Assembly: GCF_004771005.1 (NCBI RefSeq)
Contig: NZ_RQHV01000061.1
Span: forward strand, 558,001-622,000
Direction: 5' to 3'
DNA from: Leptospira ilyithenensis
GTDB taxonomy: Bacteria; Spirochaetota; Leptospiria; Leptospirales; Leptospiraceae
DNA length: 64,000 nt
The position numbers were made by a program, and so were the translations under genes. Shown here piece after piece: positions 28,078 to 36,515 of this stretch. The notes beneath the pieces are model-generated. The model saw only the letters and a program-made list of their open reading frames with translations. It did no database searches and was not told the origin of the DNA. Within the stretch, counting starts at the first letter, position 1, and every line of letters starts with the position of its first letter.

Positions 28078-29799
28078 TTGAAAGCGATCCCCTTCTTAGC
28101 CAACACGAAAATCAAAACAAAACTTTTATTAGGTTTTGGATTTCTTTCCGTATCATTGATTTTATGCTCATTTATGGGAGTTTGGAGCAATATACTTTCC
28201 TCAAACGCGCTGAAGCTCATAGTAGAAAACAAACTTCAAAAATTAAGCAAATTGGAGAATATCTCCCAAACCATTCAATCCATTGAACTCAGCGCAAGCC
28301 GACTAACAGCGACAGATGATATCGTCGTGAACGAAGAAGAAAATTCCAAAATCAAAAAATCCATTGAACTCATTTTACAAGGACTTGCCACTTTGGAAGA
28401 GGCGGACGAGTCCGAATCAAATCTGGAACTTTTTGTAAAACTCCATTCCTCCTTTGATCAGTTCAAACAATTGAACGAACAATTTTTAAAGTTCGATATT
28501 GAAATGAGGGAACAAAAAAGAATCATATTTGTACGTGGAATCTCTCCCATTGCAAACGACTTAAAAACTCAAATCTCAGAACTCATTTCAATAGAAAAGA
28601 AAGAGGCGGAAAAAATCACTTCAGAGACCGTGAACTTCAATCTGAAAGTGATCTACGCTTTGGTGATTTCTTCTTTGGTTTTGATCATTATCAGTTTTTT
28701 CAGTTCCAAATTTATCATTAATTCCATATCGGAGCCTGTATTTACCGTCCTAAGTTCCGCGAGTTCCATTGCTTCGGGTAAATTGAACAATAGGATTCCC
28801 GAAGGAAATCGGGATGAGTTAGGTGAGATTTTAAATCTGATTTCGCATATGCAAAAAAACATACGGAACATCATTATTGAAATGTCATCAAGTGTCATGG
28901 CAATGAATAATATTTCGGGAGAATTCGAATCCGAATCATGTGAGTTTATCAAAATTGCTTCAAATCAGGCCAATAACTTAAATCATGCGGCAACCGGATT
29001 ATCAGACATGGTTCATTCGATCGAAAATATCAGCAGCAGAGTGGAAACGATCGTGGAAAACATCTTCAAAGTGAACGTGCATATGGAAAATTTGGACAAA
29101 CTGAGTTCCAAAGTCTATGACTCGGTTCATCTGTTTTGCCAATCAACAAACTCATCTTTGGAAAAAGCAAAACAAGCCGAAGACTACATTCAGAATGCGA
29201 CAAACTCGATGGAGATGGTAAGTAAAAGCGCGGAAAAGATTAAAGAAGTAATCGAACTCATCACCTCCGTCTCCGACCAAACCAACCTCCTCTCTCTCAA
29301 TGCGTCCATTGAATCGGCGAGAGCTGGAGATGCGGGAAGGGGTTTTGCAGTAGTAGCGATGGAAATATCCAAACTTGCCGACAAGACAATGAGCAGCGTA
29401 AAAGAAGTAACTTCGCTTATCTCAAGAACAAACAAGGATATTTTTTCAGGAAGAGACAATGTTATCAAAGTTCGGGACACTTTCCGGACTGTAATCGAAA
29501 ACCTTCAGGATTTGAATCTTAGTTTTCATACGATTGAAAGTGATATCGAAGAACAGAAAAAAGATTCCTTGGAAAATACTAAAAACATAAAATCCCTCTC
29601 CGAATTTGCCAAGGATGTACAACTTGTATCCCATGAACAAAAAACCAGTTTGGATTCGGTTACAAAATCCATCGGCGATCTAATGGAAGGTTCGGAAACA
29701 ATTCATAATAGCGCAAAAGACATTCGAACTTTCGCTCAGAAATTATCCTCAATGAGTGCCAGTTTAAAATCCATTTCCGGACATTTCATTACAGATTAG
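28078..29799 (+). CDS. Methyl-accepting chemotaxis protein
   Basis: A 573-residue transmembrane chemoreceptor that would pass signals to CheA/CheW. TM1 lies near residues 17-40, then a four-helix-bundle-type sensor (40-185), TM2 about 188-208, HAMP (210-262), and the signalling domain with its hairpin tip SVSDQTNLLSLNASIESARA and AGDAGRGFAVVAMEISKLA near residues 400-440. I take the TTG at 28078 as start. It is six bases after the cytochrome c gene, so the receptor belongs to the redox cluster. No haem, flavin or PAS motif is seen in its own sensor part, so what it detects is unknown. Confidence 0.93.
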   Translation: MKAIPFLANTKIKTKLLLGFGFLSVSLILCSFMGVWSNILSSNALKLIVENKLQKLSKLENISQTIQSIELSASRLTATDDIVVNEEENSKIKKSIELILQGLATLEEADESESNLELFVKLHSSFDQFKQLNEQFLKFDIEMREQKRIIFVRGISPIANDLKTQISELISIEKKEAEKITSETVNFNLKVIYALVISSLVLIIISFFSSKFIINSISEPVFTVLSSASSIASGKLNNRIPEGNRDELGEILNLISHMQKNIRNIIIEMSSSVMAMNNISGEFESESCEFIKIASNQANNLNHAATGLSDMVHSIENISSRVETIVENIFKVNVHMENLDKLSSKVYDSVHLFCQSTNSSLEKAKQAEDYIQNATNSMEMVSKSAEKIKEVIELITSVSDQTNLLSLNASIESARAGDAGRGFAVVAMEISKLADKTMSSVKEVTSLISRTNKDIFSGRDNVIKVRDTFRTVIENLQDLNLSFHTIESDIEEQKKDSLENTKNIKSLSEFAKDVQLVSHEQKTSLDSVTKSIGDLMEGSETIHNSAKDIRTFAQKLSSMSASLKSISGHFITD

Positions 29800-29853
29800 G
29801 CAAAAGTTTAATTCTTTTCCGAAATTACGGGAAGATAGATAGTATTCTCATAG

Positions 29854-31293
29854 ATGGGAATTTTATTACTCATTGGATTTATATTCTCCTTTCTGGTTTG
29901 CGAGTCTTTCTACTTTTCCTACGTATACCATGCGGACAATCTGTATCTTCCGTTATTCGTTCGGGACATTCTAAGTTCCAAACCTTTGGGTTGGTATCTT
30001 CCTCCCTCCTCTTATTTTTTTCCTGACGGTTTGATCGTTTACTGCTTGAGTCTTTTTTTTCCCAAAGAATACATTCCTAGCCTCTACGGAGCATTTTTAT
30101 TTCCCGCTTATCTCATGATTCTTTACGGTTTTTTCCGTAAACGAATGGGAAGAAAAAAATCAATCTTAAGCCTACTTGGTTTCGTTCTATTCTTTTCTTT
30201 ATCTTCCGTGATTGTCGGCTTTGCCTATGCAAACAAACAAAACCCTTTGGGACTGATTTATGCAAACGGACATCACGTAACAGGGTTTATGTTTTCATTT
30301 TATGTTCTATTCCAAGTATTTCCCGGAAATATCCCTCCGTCCCTACTTAAGAATGGAGAAATATTGATTAGGCTGCTTTTCGTATGGATCTTTTTCGGTT
30401 TTGTCTATGCTTCCGACCGACTCATTCTTGTATTTGCGATACTTCCTTTCGTAATCAGCAGCTTATTTACAAAAAGAAAAGAAACCAGAATCCATTATCT
30501 ACTGTTTTTTATTTTGGTGATCTGCACCGGAGAATGGATACTTTTTTCCCAAGTAATTTTTTTTCCGATAGAGTCATCTTTCTCCGTTTTACTAAGAAAA
30601 ACGGACGACTTGTCCGTTGGCAGGATTTTGTTTTTGTTCGGAAATTATTATTTTGATTTTTTTAAGTTATTCTTTAACAGAGCCAGTATCTTTTTCCTAT
30701 TACCATTCTGTATTTTTATATTTTATTTTTTTATTAGGAAAAATAAAAAACAATTTCGATCGGACAAGAGATTTTTGATTTTTCAAGGAATTCTCTCCTT
30801 ACTTGCTGCCGGAATCATTGCGCGATTTGTTTACGAACATCCTTATCCGATCCGTTATTTTTTACCATTCACCATAACGCTAGTTAGCTTTATATCAATC
30901 TCGTGTTTCTCACAATGGAATGCCTATTCCTTTCTTACGATTCATTATAAAAATATAAATGATTCGGTGATTCTTTTACTAGGTTTATTTTCCTGTTTGG
31001 TATTACTGAATTACGGTTTTACTCTCAGAGAGGAAAAAAAGGTTTTAGTAGAACAATTGAAAGAAGTTTCGCAAAACAAAAGGATTCTTACAAATTACAA
31101 AACCCAAAACCCTCTCCAATTCTGGAGTAAAGGAAAGATCAAGTCCTATCCCGTCAGCCAAAAGAAAAAACCCTATTTTTGGATCACAAATGCCTTTCCC
31201 CATCCTTTTTGGAACCCACAGCTTCCCCTATCCGAACAAATCACGGAGCCCTATCTTGAATGGATTCCGAACTCCTTGACAAAGGACTTCTAG
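29854..31293 (+). CDS. Polytopic membrane protein, glycosyltransferase-C-like shape
   Basis: I do not recognise the family with certainty. The 479 residues contain about 10-11 hydrophobic helices separated by short loops, with an early acidic/aromatic loop (YHADNLYLPLFVRDILSSKP) and a HPYPIRYFLPF segment, both suggestive of GT-C fold glycosyltransferases or O-mannosyltransferase-like proteins. A soluble tail closes the protein (about 390-479). It lies between the chemoreceptor and leuA, 54 bases after the former, with no partner genes that would show its substrate. Confidence 0.75.
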   Translation: MGILLLIGFIFSFLVCESFYFSYVYHADNLYLPLFVRDILSSKPLGWYLPPSSYFFPDGLIVYCLSLFFPKEYIPSLYGAFLFPAYLMILYGFFRKRMGRKKSILSLLGFVLFFSLSSVIVGFAYANKQNPLGLIYANGHHVTGFMFSFYVLFQVFPGNIPPSLLKNGEILIRLLFVWIFFGFVYASDRLILVFAILPFVISSLFTKRKETRIHYLLFFILVICTGEWILFSQVIFFPIESSFSVLLRKTDDLSVGRILFLFGNYYFDFFKLFFNRASIFFLLPFCIFIFYFFIRKNKKQFRSDKRFLIFQGILSLLAAGIIARFVYEHPYPIRYFLPFTITLVSFISISCFSQWNAYSFLTIHYKNINDSVILLLGLFSCLVLLNYGFTLREEKKVLVEQLKEVSQNKRILTNYKTQNPLQFWSKGKIKSYPVSQKKKPYFWITNAFPHPFWNPQLPLSEQITEPYLEWIPNSLTKDF

Positions 31294-31311
31294 GTATTGT
31301 TCTGGAAAGAG

Positions 31312-32814
31312 ATGGAAGATTACGTTCGCATATTTGATACCACTCTCCGCGACGGAGAACAATGCCCCGGCGCCGCCATGAGCGAAGATGAAAAAGTAGA
31401 AATCGCACAACATTTGGCAAAAATGAAAGTCGATATCATCGAAGCCGGTTTCCCTGTCTCTTCCCCGGTTCAATTCAAAGCGGTAGAACGTATTGCCCGG
31501 GAAATAGAAGGACCTATCATCTGTGCTTTGGCCCGTTCCCTAAAACCCGATTTGGAAGCTGCAAGAGACGCATTAAAGCCGGCTGTAAAAAAAAGAATTC
31601 ATACGTTTATCGCATCATCCCCCATCCATATGAAACACAAATTGGACAAGTCACCTAGCGAAGTTTTGGCGATGGCAAGAGATGCAGTCAGAATAGCCCG
31701 CGGATTTGTCGAAGATGTGGAATTTTCCCCTGAAGACGCAACTAGATCCGAATGGGAATTCCTTCGTGAACTCGTGGAAGCCGTGATCGAAGAAGGAGCA
31801 ACTACGATCAATATCCCGGATACTGTCGGTTATACTACCCCGCAAGAATACGGAGAACTTTTCCATTTCCTGAAAACAAAAGTCAAAGGAGCTGACAAAG
31901 TCATATTCTCGGCACATTGTCACAACGACTTGGGACTCGCCGTAGCAAACTCACTGGCAACGGTTCTGGCAGGCGGCAGACAAATCGAATGCACTGTCAA
32001 CGGAATCGGAGAAAGAGCAGGCAATACTGCTATGGAAGAAGTAGTAATGGCACTTCGCACCCGAAAAGACAAATTCGGAGTGGAAACAAAGATAGACGGA
32101 ACTCTGATCACAAGAGCGTCTTATTTGGTCAAAACCATCACAGGAATGGTCGTCCAACCTAACAAAGCCATTGTGGGAACGAATGCATTCGCCCATGAAT
32201 CGGGAATCCACCAGGATGGTGTGATCAAAAACAGACAAACTTATGAAATCATGACTCCTGAATCCGTTGGTTTAACATCCAACAGGATGGTGCTTGGTCG
32301 TCATTCGGGAAGAGCCGGATTCAAAGATAGAATCATCAGGTTGGGATTCGACCCGAAACCGGAAGATCTGGACAACGCTTACCAAAGGTTTTTGGAAGTT
32401 GCCGACAAAAAGAAAGAAATCTTTGATGAAGATATCATCGCACTTTTCCAATCGGAAACCCGAAAAATGGGAGTCGAGGAAAAGTTCGAACTGATTTCAT
32501 TCGAACAAACAACCGGTTCCGAAAAAACACCGGTATCCAGTCTGACCTTACTTATGGACAAAGTAAAAAAACAATCCACTTCAGAAGGAGACGGTCCCGT
32601 AGACAGTATCTTCAAAGCAATCGATAAAATCACAGGTCTCTTTCCGCTGCTTTCCCGTTTGGTGATCTCTCCCGTTACAGAAGGAACGGACGCAATGGCG
32701 GAAGCTTCCGTTACAATCGAATACGAAGGCAAACGGGTGGTAGGAAAAGGTGATTCCACGGATATAATCGAGGCTTGCGCAAAAGCTTATATCAATGCGC
32801 TCAACCGACTTTAA
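31312..32814 (+). CDS. leuA: 2-isopropylmalate synthase
   Basis: Catalyses the first committed step of leucine synthesis, acetyl-CoA plus 2-ketoisovalerate to 2-isopropylmalate. The catalytic TIM barrel begins VRIFDTTLRDGEQCPGAA and contains SAHCHNDLGLAVANSL (metal His pair) and NGIGERAGNTAMEEV. A C-terminal regulatory domain that binds leucine follows (SSLTLLMDK, then VTEGTDAMAEASVTIEYEG). I choose ATG 31312 (MEDYVRIF, 500 residues), which aligns with the expected N terminus; a TTG at 31297 would add five residues. hisC follows after five bases, so the two are cotranscribed. No T-box or leader peptide is seen in the 18-bp gap upstream. Confidence 0.96.
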   Translation: MEDYVRIFDTTLRDGEQCPGAAMSEDEKVEIAQHLAKMKVDIIEAGFPVSSPVQFKAVERIAREIEGPIICALARSLKPDLEAARDALKPAVKKRIHTFIASSPIHMKHKLDKSPSEVLAMARDAVRIARGFVEDVEFSPEDATRSEWEFLRELVEAVIEEGATTINIPDTVGYTTPQEYGELFHFLKTKVKGADKVIFSAHCHNDLGLAVANSLATVLAGGRQIECTVNGIGERAGNTAMEEVVMALRTRKDKFGVETKIDGTLITRASYLVKTITGMVVQPNKAIVGTNAFAHESGIHQDGVIKNRQTYEIMTPESVGLTSNRMVLGRHSGRAGFKDRIIRLGFDPKPEDLDNAYQRFLEVADKKKEIFDEDIIALFQSETRKMGVEEKFELISFEQTTGSEKTPVSSLTLLMDKVKKQSTSEGDGPVDSIFKAIDKITGLFPLLSRLVISPVTEGTDAMAEASVTIEYEGKRVVGKGDSTDIIEACAKAYINALNRL

Positions 32815-32819
32815 AAACA

Positions 32820-33905
32820 ATGACAGAAAAAAATCCATCCGACTATATCCGAAAAGAAGTCATCGATTTTAACCCTTATGTACCGGGAGAACAACCCGGT
32901 CTCGGCGACAAGGTAATCAAACTCAATACAAACGAAAATCCGTACCCCCCATCGCCTAAGATCCACTCTGCGGTGAATGAGATCATAACTTCAGGAGTCT
33001 TGCGAAAGTATCCCAATTATCATTCCAGCGAGTTGCAAAATGCGATCGCAAAAAAATACAATCTGGATCCAAACCAGATTTTAGTAACGAACGGATCCGA
33101 CGAAGCGCTTAGACTTTTATTTTATGCATTGCTTGCTCCCGGAGACACTGTAGTCGCACCGGAACCGACTTATTCCTTTTATCCGGTTCTTACCGAAGAA
33201 GTAATGTTAGGTGCAAAATACAGAATGATCCCGCTACTACCTGACCTTCATTTTGATTTTGAAGCCCTCTCCCGACAAGAAGGCAAACTGCTTTGTTTTG
33301 CTCACCCCAATGCGCCTACTGGCATCCTGGAAGATAAAAGCAAGCTTCTGGAACTAGTCAAAGGGTTCAAAGGAGTCGTGCTTTCCGACGAGGCCTATAT
33401 TGATTTTACGGAACCGGGAATGAGCCTGATCTCTGAAATTGCAAACCATCCGAATCTGGTAGTTACCAGAACTTTTTCCAAATCCTACTCCCTTGCCGGC
33501 TTACGAGTGGGTTTTATTGTAGGAGAATTGAAACTCATAGATTTGATCCGAAAACTGAAAGATTCCTATAATGTGGGAATCTTGGACCAAACGATAGCAG
33601 TCACAGCCTGGGAAGATGAAGAATACTTCGGAATCTGCAGAACTAAAGTTCTGGAAGAGAGGGCAAGACTTACAAAGGAATTGACAGGCCTTGGATTTGA
33701 AATTCCTCCCAGTGCTACGAATTTTATTTTCTGCAAGCCGAAACAAGGGATTTCTCCCGAAGGAATCTATCTCAAGCTCAAAGAAAAAAACATACTGGTT
33801 CGTTATTTTTCCAAAGGAATCCCCAAAGACTATGTTCGCATTTCCATCGGAACAAAAGAGGAAAATGACAGATTGCTTTCGGAACTCAGTTTGATTTTGG
33901 GCTAG
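32820..33905 (+). CDS. hisC: Histidinol-phosphate aminotransferase
   Basis: A PLP-dependent fold-type I transaminase that converts imidazole-acetol phosphate to histidinol phosphate. 361 residues from ATG 32820. The frame is open further back inside leuA, but the family N terminus fits MTEKNPSDYIRKEV, so that start is preferred. The PLP lysine is K221 in TRTFSKSYSLAGLRVGF; the phosphate contact NGSDEALRLL, the stacking aromatic Tyr in EPTYSFY and the substrate-face region KLNTNENPYPPSP agree. leuA lies five bases upstream, an unusual pairing since hisD is elsewhere. Confidence 0.96.
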   Translation: MTEKNPSDYIRKEVIDFNPYVPGEQPGLGDKVIKLNTNENPYPPSPKIHSAVNEIITSGVLRKYPNYHSSELQNAIAKKYNLDPNQILVTNGSDEALRLLFYALLAPGDTVVAPEPTYSFYPVLTEEVMLGAKYRMIPLLPDLHFDFEALSRQEGKLLCFAHPNAPTGILEDKSKLLELVKGFKGVVLSDEAYIDFTEPGMSLISEIANHPNLVVTRTFSKSYSLAGLRVGFIVGELKLIDLIRKLKDSYNVGILDQTIAVTAWEDEEYFGICRTKVLEERARLTKELTGLGFEIPPSATNFIFCKPKQGISPEGIYLKLKEKNILVRYFSKGIPKDYVRISIGTKEENDRLLSELSLILG

Positions 33906-33994
33906 TTTGCGATATTTTATAATTTATAATATTGAACAAAAGCAGAGATCCATAAATTATCTGTTTCAGAAATATAATTTTGGAGAGTTAAGGT

Positions 33995-34408
33995 ATGAAT
34001 CCGATCATTAAAAACATTCTGGCTGTCATTCTTGGTTTTATTGTGGGAAGTGCGGTGAATATGGGAATCATCACAACGAGCGGCAATATCATCCCCCCGC
34101 CTGACGGAGCTGATGTTACTACGATGGAAGGACTAAAAGCATCCATACATTTATTCCAGCCGAAACATTTCATTCTACCTTTTTTAGCTCATGCTCTCGG
34201 GACATTCACAGGCGCACTTGTGGCAGCTATTATTGCCACAAATCATAAAGTTAAATTTGCATTAGGTATCGGAGTTCTTTTTCTCGCGGGAGGAATCGCA
34301 AATATACTAATGCTTCCTTCTCCAATTTGGTTTACTGTTTTGGATTTGGCAGGGGCTTATATTCCTATGGGCTACATTGCGGGAAAATTAGTTACAAGAA
34401 AACAATAA
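33995..34408 (+). CDS. Small membrane protein of unknown function
   Basis: A 137-residue protein with four predicted membrane helices (residues about 5-28, 50-75, 82-100, 108-130) and no motif I recognise; the first helix has a GxxxG-like pattern (ILGFIVGSAVNMG). A GGAG site precedes the ATG by about nine bases. It stands alone between hisC and the convergent hsp20 pair. The 89-bp gap upstream contains an AT-rich near-palindrome (33912-33932). Confidence 0.78.
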   Translation: MNPIIKNILAVILGFIVGSAVNMGIITTSGNIIPPPDGADVTTMEGLKASIHLFQPKHFILPFLAHALGTFTGALVAAIIATNHKVKFALGIGVLFLAGGIANILMLPSPIWFTVLDLAGAYIPMGYIAGKLVTRKQ

Positions 34409-34419
34409 GTCAAAAAAAG

Positions 34420-34445
34420 GCCCCTAAGGTTTTCACCTTAAGGGC
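34420..34445 (-). terminator. Hairpin terminator, mainly for the hsp20 transcript
   Basis: An 11-bp stem (left 34420-34430, right 34435-34445) with one C/A mismatch and a TTTC loop. On the minus strand it is followed by a run of seven T (plus-strand A-run 34412-34418), so it should stop the hsp20 mRNA. On the plus strand there is no T-run, so it is weaker for the small membrane gene. Confidence 0.8.
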
Positions 34446-34476
34446 AAACACACACACATCGTTAAGGATGACTTTT

Positions 34477-34875
34477 TTAGCCTTGCTCTATCTCTACTTT
34501 TTTCTTCTTGGGTTCGATCTTCGGTAAAGTCAGCTCCAAAAATCCGTTCTTGATTTTTGCTTTTGTTTTTTCCGAATCGACCAACTTACCAAGAGTAAAT
34601 TTTCGATAGTAGTTACCTTCTTTGAATTCAAGGTAAGTCGGATTTCCCTTTTCAAAAAGATTTTCTTTGAACTTTCCTTCCACAACCAAGCTGTCTTTTT
34701 CTAAAAGAATCTCGACTGTGGATTCATCCACTCCCGGCATTTCAAAATGAAATACGAGTGCCTCCGCGTTCTCGAAAACATTTACATTAGGAGAGTAAGT
34801 GCGAAGCTTCTCTTTGTTTTCCATTTTAACTTCTGAGGTTTTTGTTTCCGGTTTATCTTGTATAGCAACTGTCAT
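34477..34875 (-). CDS. Hsp20-family small heat-shock protein (second of the pair)
   Basis: An alpha-crystallin-domain chaperone of 132 residues that binds unfolding proteins without ATP. The crystallin core is visible (NVFENAEALVFHFEMPGVDE, DSLVVEGKF, YYRKFTLGKLVDSEKTKAKI, KNGFLELTLPKIEP). It has a Lys-rich tail (PKKKKVEIEQG). Its Shine-Dalgarno AGGAGG overlaps the TAA of the first hsp20 gene, ten bases between coding regions, so translation is coupled and both depend on the promoter and CIRCE site upstream of the first gene. Confidence 0.94.
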   Translation of the reverse strand: MTVAIQDKPETKTSEVKMENKEKLRTYSPNVNVFENAEALVFHFEMPGVDESTVEILLEKDSLVVEGKFKENLFEKGNPTYLEFKEGNYYRKFTLGKLVDSEKTKAKIKNGFLELTLPKIEPKKKKVEIEQG

Positions 34876-34885
34876 ATGGTCCTCC

Positions 34886-35329
34886 TTATTCGGCTACGAT
34901 GGATATCTTTTTAGGTTTATCTTCTTCTCTGCGAGGAAGGTGAATGTTCAAAACCCCATTTGCGTATTTGGCAGAAACCGCTTCCTGGTTCACTCGGAAA
35001 GGAAGTTCAACGGTTCTCACAAATTCTCCTGAAAAAATTTCACGTCTGAGAACTTCTGTTCCTTCTGCGAGCACCTCTTCTTTCTTTTTGCCTTGTATGG
35101 TCAAAAGATTGTCTTTTACGGAGATTTCAATTTGTTCAGGAGTGAGCCCTGGAACAAGAACTGCTACAAGAGCTTCCTCTTCCTTCGTATATACGTTTAC
35201 GGGAGGAAAGCTGCGTGAGTTTTCAAATTGGGAGTCCAAAATGGATTTGGTGATCTCTTCATTCAATCTGTCAAAATCTCTCCAAAACGGGTTGGAACGG
35301 GTGGGATTGTCTAGAATTCGAAAAAACAT
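34886..35329 (-). CDS. Hsp20-family small heat-shock protein (first of the pair)
   Basis: A 147-residue small heat-shock protein with an N-terminal arm (DNPTRSNPFWRDFDRLNEEI), an alpha-crystallin domain (PPVNVYTKEEEALVAVLVPG, TPEQIEISVKDNLLTIQGKK, VRTVELPFRVNQEAVSAKY, ANGVLNIHLPR) and a short tail. A GGAGAG site precedes the ATG by six bases. A CIRCE element with a further half-site and a promoter-like TTGACT lie immediately upstream, so heat-shock control by HrcA is expected. It is followed by its paralogue. Confidence 0.95.
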   Translation of the reverse strand: MFFRILDNPTRSNPFWRDFDRLNEEITKSILDSQFENSRSFPPVNVYTKEEEALVAVLVPGLTPEQIEISVKDNLLTIQGKKKEEVLAEGTEVLRREIFSGEFVRTVELPFRVNQEAVSAKYANGVLNIHLPRREEDKPKKISIVAE

Positions 35330-35342
35330 CTGAATCTCTCCT

Positions 35343-35369
35343 TTAGCACTCTATTGAATTTAGTGCCAA
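35343..35369 (-). promoter_or_regulatory. CIRCE-type HrcA operator before the hsp20 pair
   Basis: The plus strand shows TTAGCACTC, a nine-base spacer and TAGTGCCAA, which is seven of nine with the canonical GAGTGCTAA. CIRCE is bound by HrcA. It sits 14 bases before the hsp20 ATG (35329), in the leader, between the start and the likely -10. Confidence 0.85.
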
Positions 35370-35374
35370 TTCAA

Positions 35375-35383
35375 TTAGCACTC
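35375..35383 (-). promoter_or_regulatory. Additional exact CIRCE half-site
   Basis: A second exact TTAGCACTC half-site, in the same direction as the first and 32 bases from it, five bases beyond the main operator. It overlaps the presumed -10 region (35382-35387). A second HrcA contact is inferred, not shown. Confidence 0.6.
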
Positions 35384-35408
35384 TATACATTAGTCTGCCA
35401 AAAGTCAA
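35382..35408 (-). promoter_or_regulatory. Likely promoter of the hsp20 pair
   Basis: On the minus strand a TTGACT (35408-35403) is followed after 15 bases by TATAGA (35387-35382); a 17-base spacing to TAGAGT is the alternative. The -10 overlaps the extra CIRCE half-site, so HrcA would block it directly. Confidence 0.55.
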
Positions 35409-35480
35409 TTTCGTTCTGAATTTTTCTGCCAATTTTTTTTTTTTTGCCAGTGGACCCAGACCCCAAAAAACTACCAGGAG

Positions 35481-35942
35481 ATGGATATCGAAGCCAACTT
35501 AAAGTCCTTGGGACTCGTTTTACCTCCCCCTCCGAAAGCGGTAGCGCTCTATCTCCCTTCCATTCGAACCGGAAATCTGATTTTTACCTCTGGCCAATTG
35601 CCTACGGAATCGGGCGTATTGACTGTCAAAGGCAAGTTAGGTGGAACAGTGTCGATTGAAACTGCAAAATCACAAGCCCGTATAGCATGTCTAAATGCTA
35701 TTTCCACTCTGCTTCTGCAAATTCCTTCCTTGAACCAAGTGGAAAGAATTTTAAAATTGGGAGTTTATGTTGCCTCTTTGCCCGATTTTACAGAACAACA
35801 TTTGGTGGCAAACGGAGCATCCGAGTTACTCAGTGAAATTTTCAAGGAAAAAGGACCTCATGCGCGTTTTGCGATCGGAGTTTCTTCTCTTCCTTTGGAT
35901 GCTTGCGTAGAACTTGAACTCACCGTAGAAGTAAAAGGTTAA
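35481..35942 (+). CDS. RidA/YjgF-family protein
   Basis: A 153-residue member of the Rid family, whose RidA members hydrolyse reactive enamine/imine intermediates of amino-acid metabolism. The signature elements are present: LPPPPKAVALYLPSIRTGN, LIFTSGQLPTE, VYVASLPDFTEQHLVANGAS and GPHARFAIGVSSLPLDACVEL. The Arg in HARFAIGV is in the position that binds the substrate carboxylate, so it may be active. It starts with ATG 35481; its AGGAG touches the ATG with no spacing, which is unusual, but the family N terminus (MDIEANLKSLG) supports it. A 13-T run lies 36 bases upstream. The next gene starts two bases after its stop codon. Confidence 0.88.
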   Translation: MDIEANLKSLGLVLPPPPKAVALYLPSIRTGNLIFTSGQLPTESGVLTVKGKLGGTVSIETAKSQARIACLNAISTLLLQIPSLNQVERILKLGVYVASLPDFTEQHLVANGASELLSEIFKEKGPHARFAIGVSSLPLDACVELELTVEVKG

Positions 35943-35943
35943 G

Positions 35944-36474
35944 ATGCGGATTCTATTTGCAAATCTGGCCCAGTTTTTACGTTTTTCCGTCAATTCCATC
36001 GGAATCGTACTCCTCGGTTGGATTCATATCGCGCATTCCGGATCTCTTTTCCTGTTTCAGTTTTGGAAGAGAAAGATTTTGTTGGATCAAATCTTTTTCA
36101 TTCTGCTTTTTTTGCAGTTGGTTTTCAGCGCCTTACCTTGGTTCAGTTATGAAATTCAGTTTTTTGATTCTCCCGAGACTGTAAATATAGGACCAAAATG
36201 GAATTTTTTATTTATATTGGTCTCTTTGCTTAATTTTTTCTTCCTTGGTTTTTGGAAAAGTTCTTGGGTGAGGATTTGGTTTTTTGCAACACAATTGACT
36301 TTGGCAATCATACTGATATGGGGATATTTGGAACCAACCAGATATTATTTTGATTTTATCAACGAGAAAGAAGTCAATTTCAAAATCACCTTCTATCTCT
36401 TTTCCGTTGTCTCTGCATTTTCCTTTCTATTTGGATTTTTAACCTTTCAAAGGGAAGACAGTCTTTATGATTAA
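35944..36474 (+). CDS. Hypothetical membrane protein
   Basis: An unrecognised 176-residue protein with about four or five hydrophobic helices and an acidic loop in the middle (YEIQFFDSPETVNIGPKW). It follows the RidA-family gene after a one-base gap and probably shares its transcript. Its stop codon is inside a strong hairpin, so the message ends right after it. The C-terminal tail REDSLYD is short and charged. Confidence 0.75.
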   Translation: MRILFANLAQFLRFSVNSIGIVLLGWIHIAHSGSLFLFQFWKRKILLDQIFFILLFLQLVFSALPWFSYEIQFFDSPETVNIGPKWNFLFILVSLLNFFFLGFWKSSWVRIWFFATQLTLAIILIWGYLEPTRYYFDFINEKEVNFKITFYLFSVVSAFSFLFGFLTFQREDSLYD

Positions 36475-36502
36475 AGAACCGTAAAAACGATTCTTTAATC
36501 AT
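36467..36502 (+). terminator. Strong intrinsic terminator overlapping the stop of the membrane protein
   Basis: A 16-bp stem with one mismatch (left 36467-36482, right 36487-36502) and an AAAA loop, followed by TTGTTTTTACTTTTT. The TAA stop at 36472-36474 lies inside the left arm. It is also near the clpA stop (36516) and may serve both strands. Confidence 0.88.
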
Positions 36503-36515
36503 TTGTTTTTACTTT

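Noticed and set aside
34447..34457. CA dinucleotide repeat as a variable tract
   Set aside because: Only about five units, inside a terminator region with no gene start close by.
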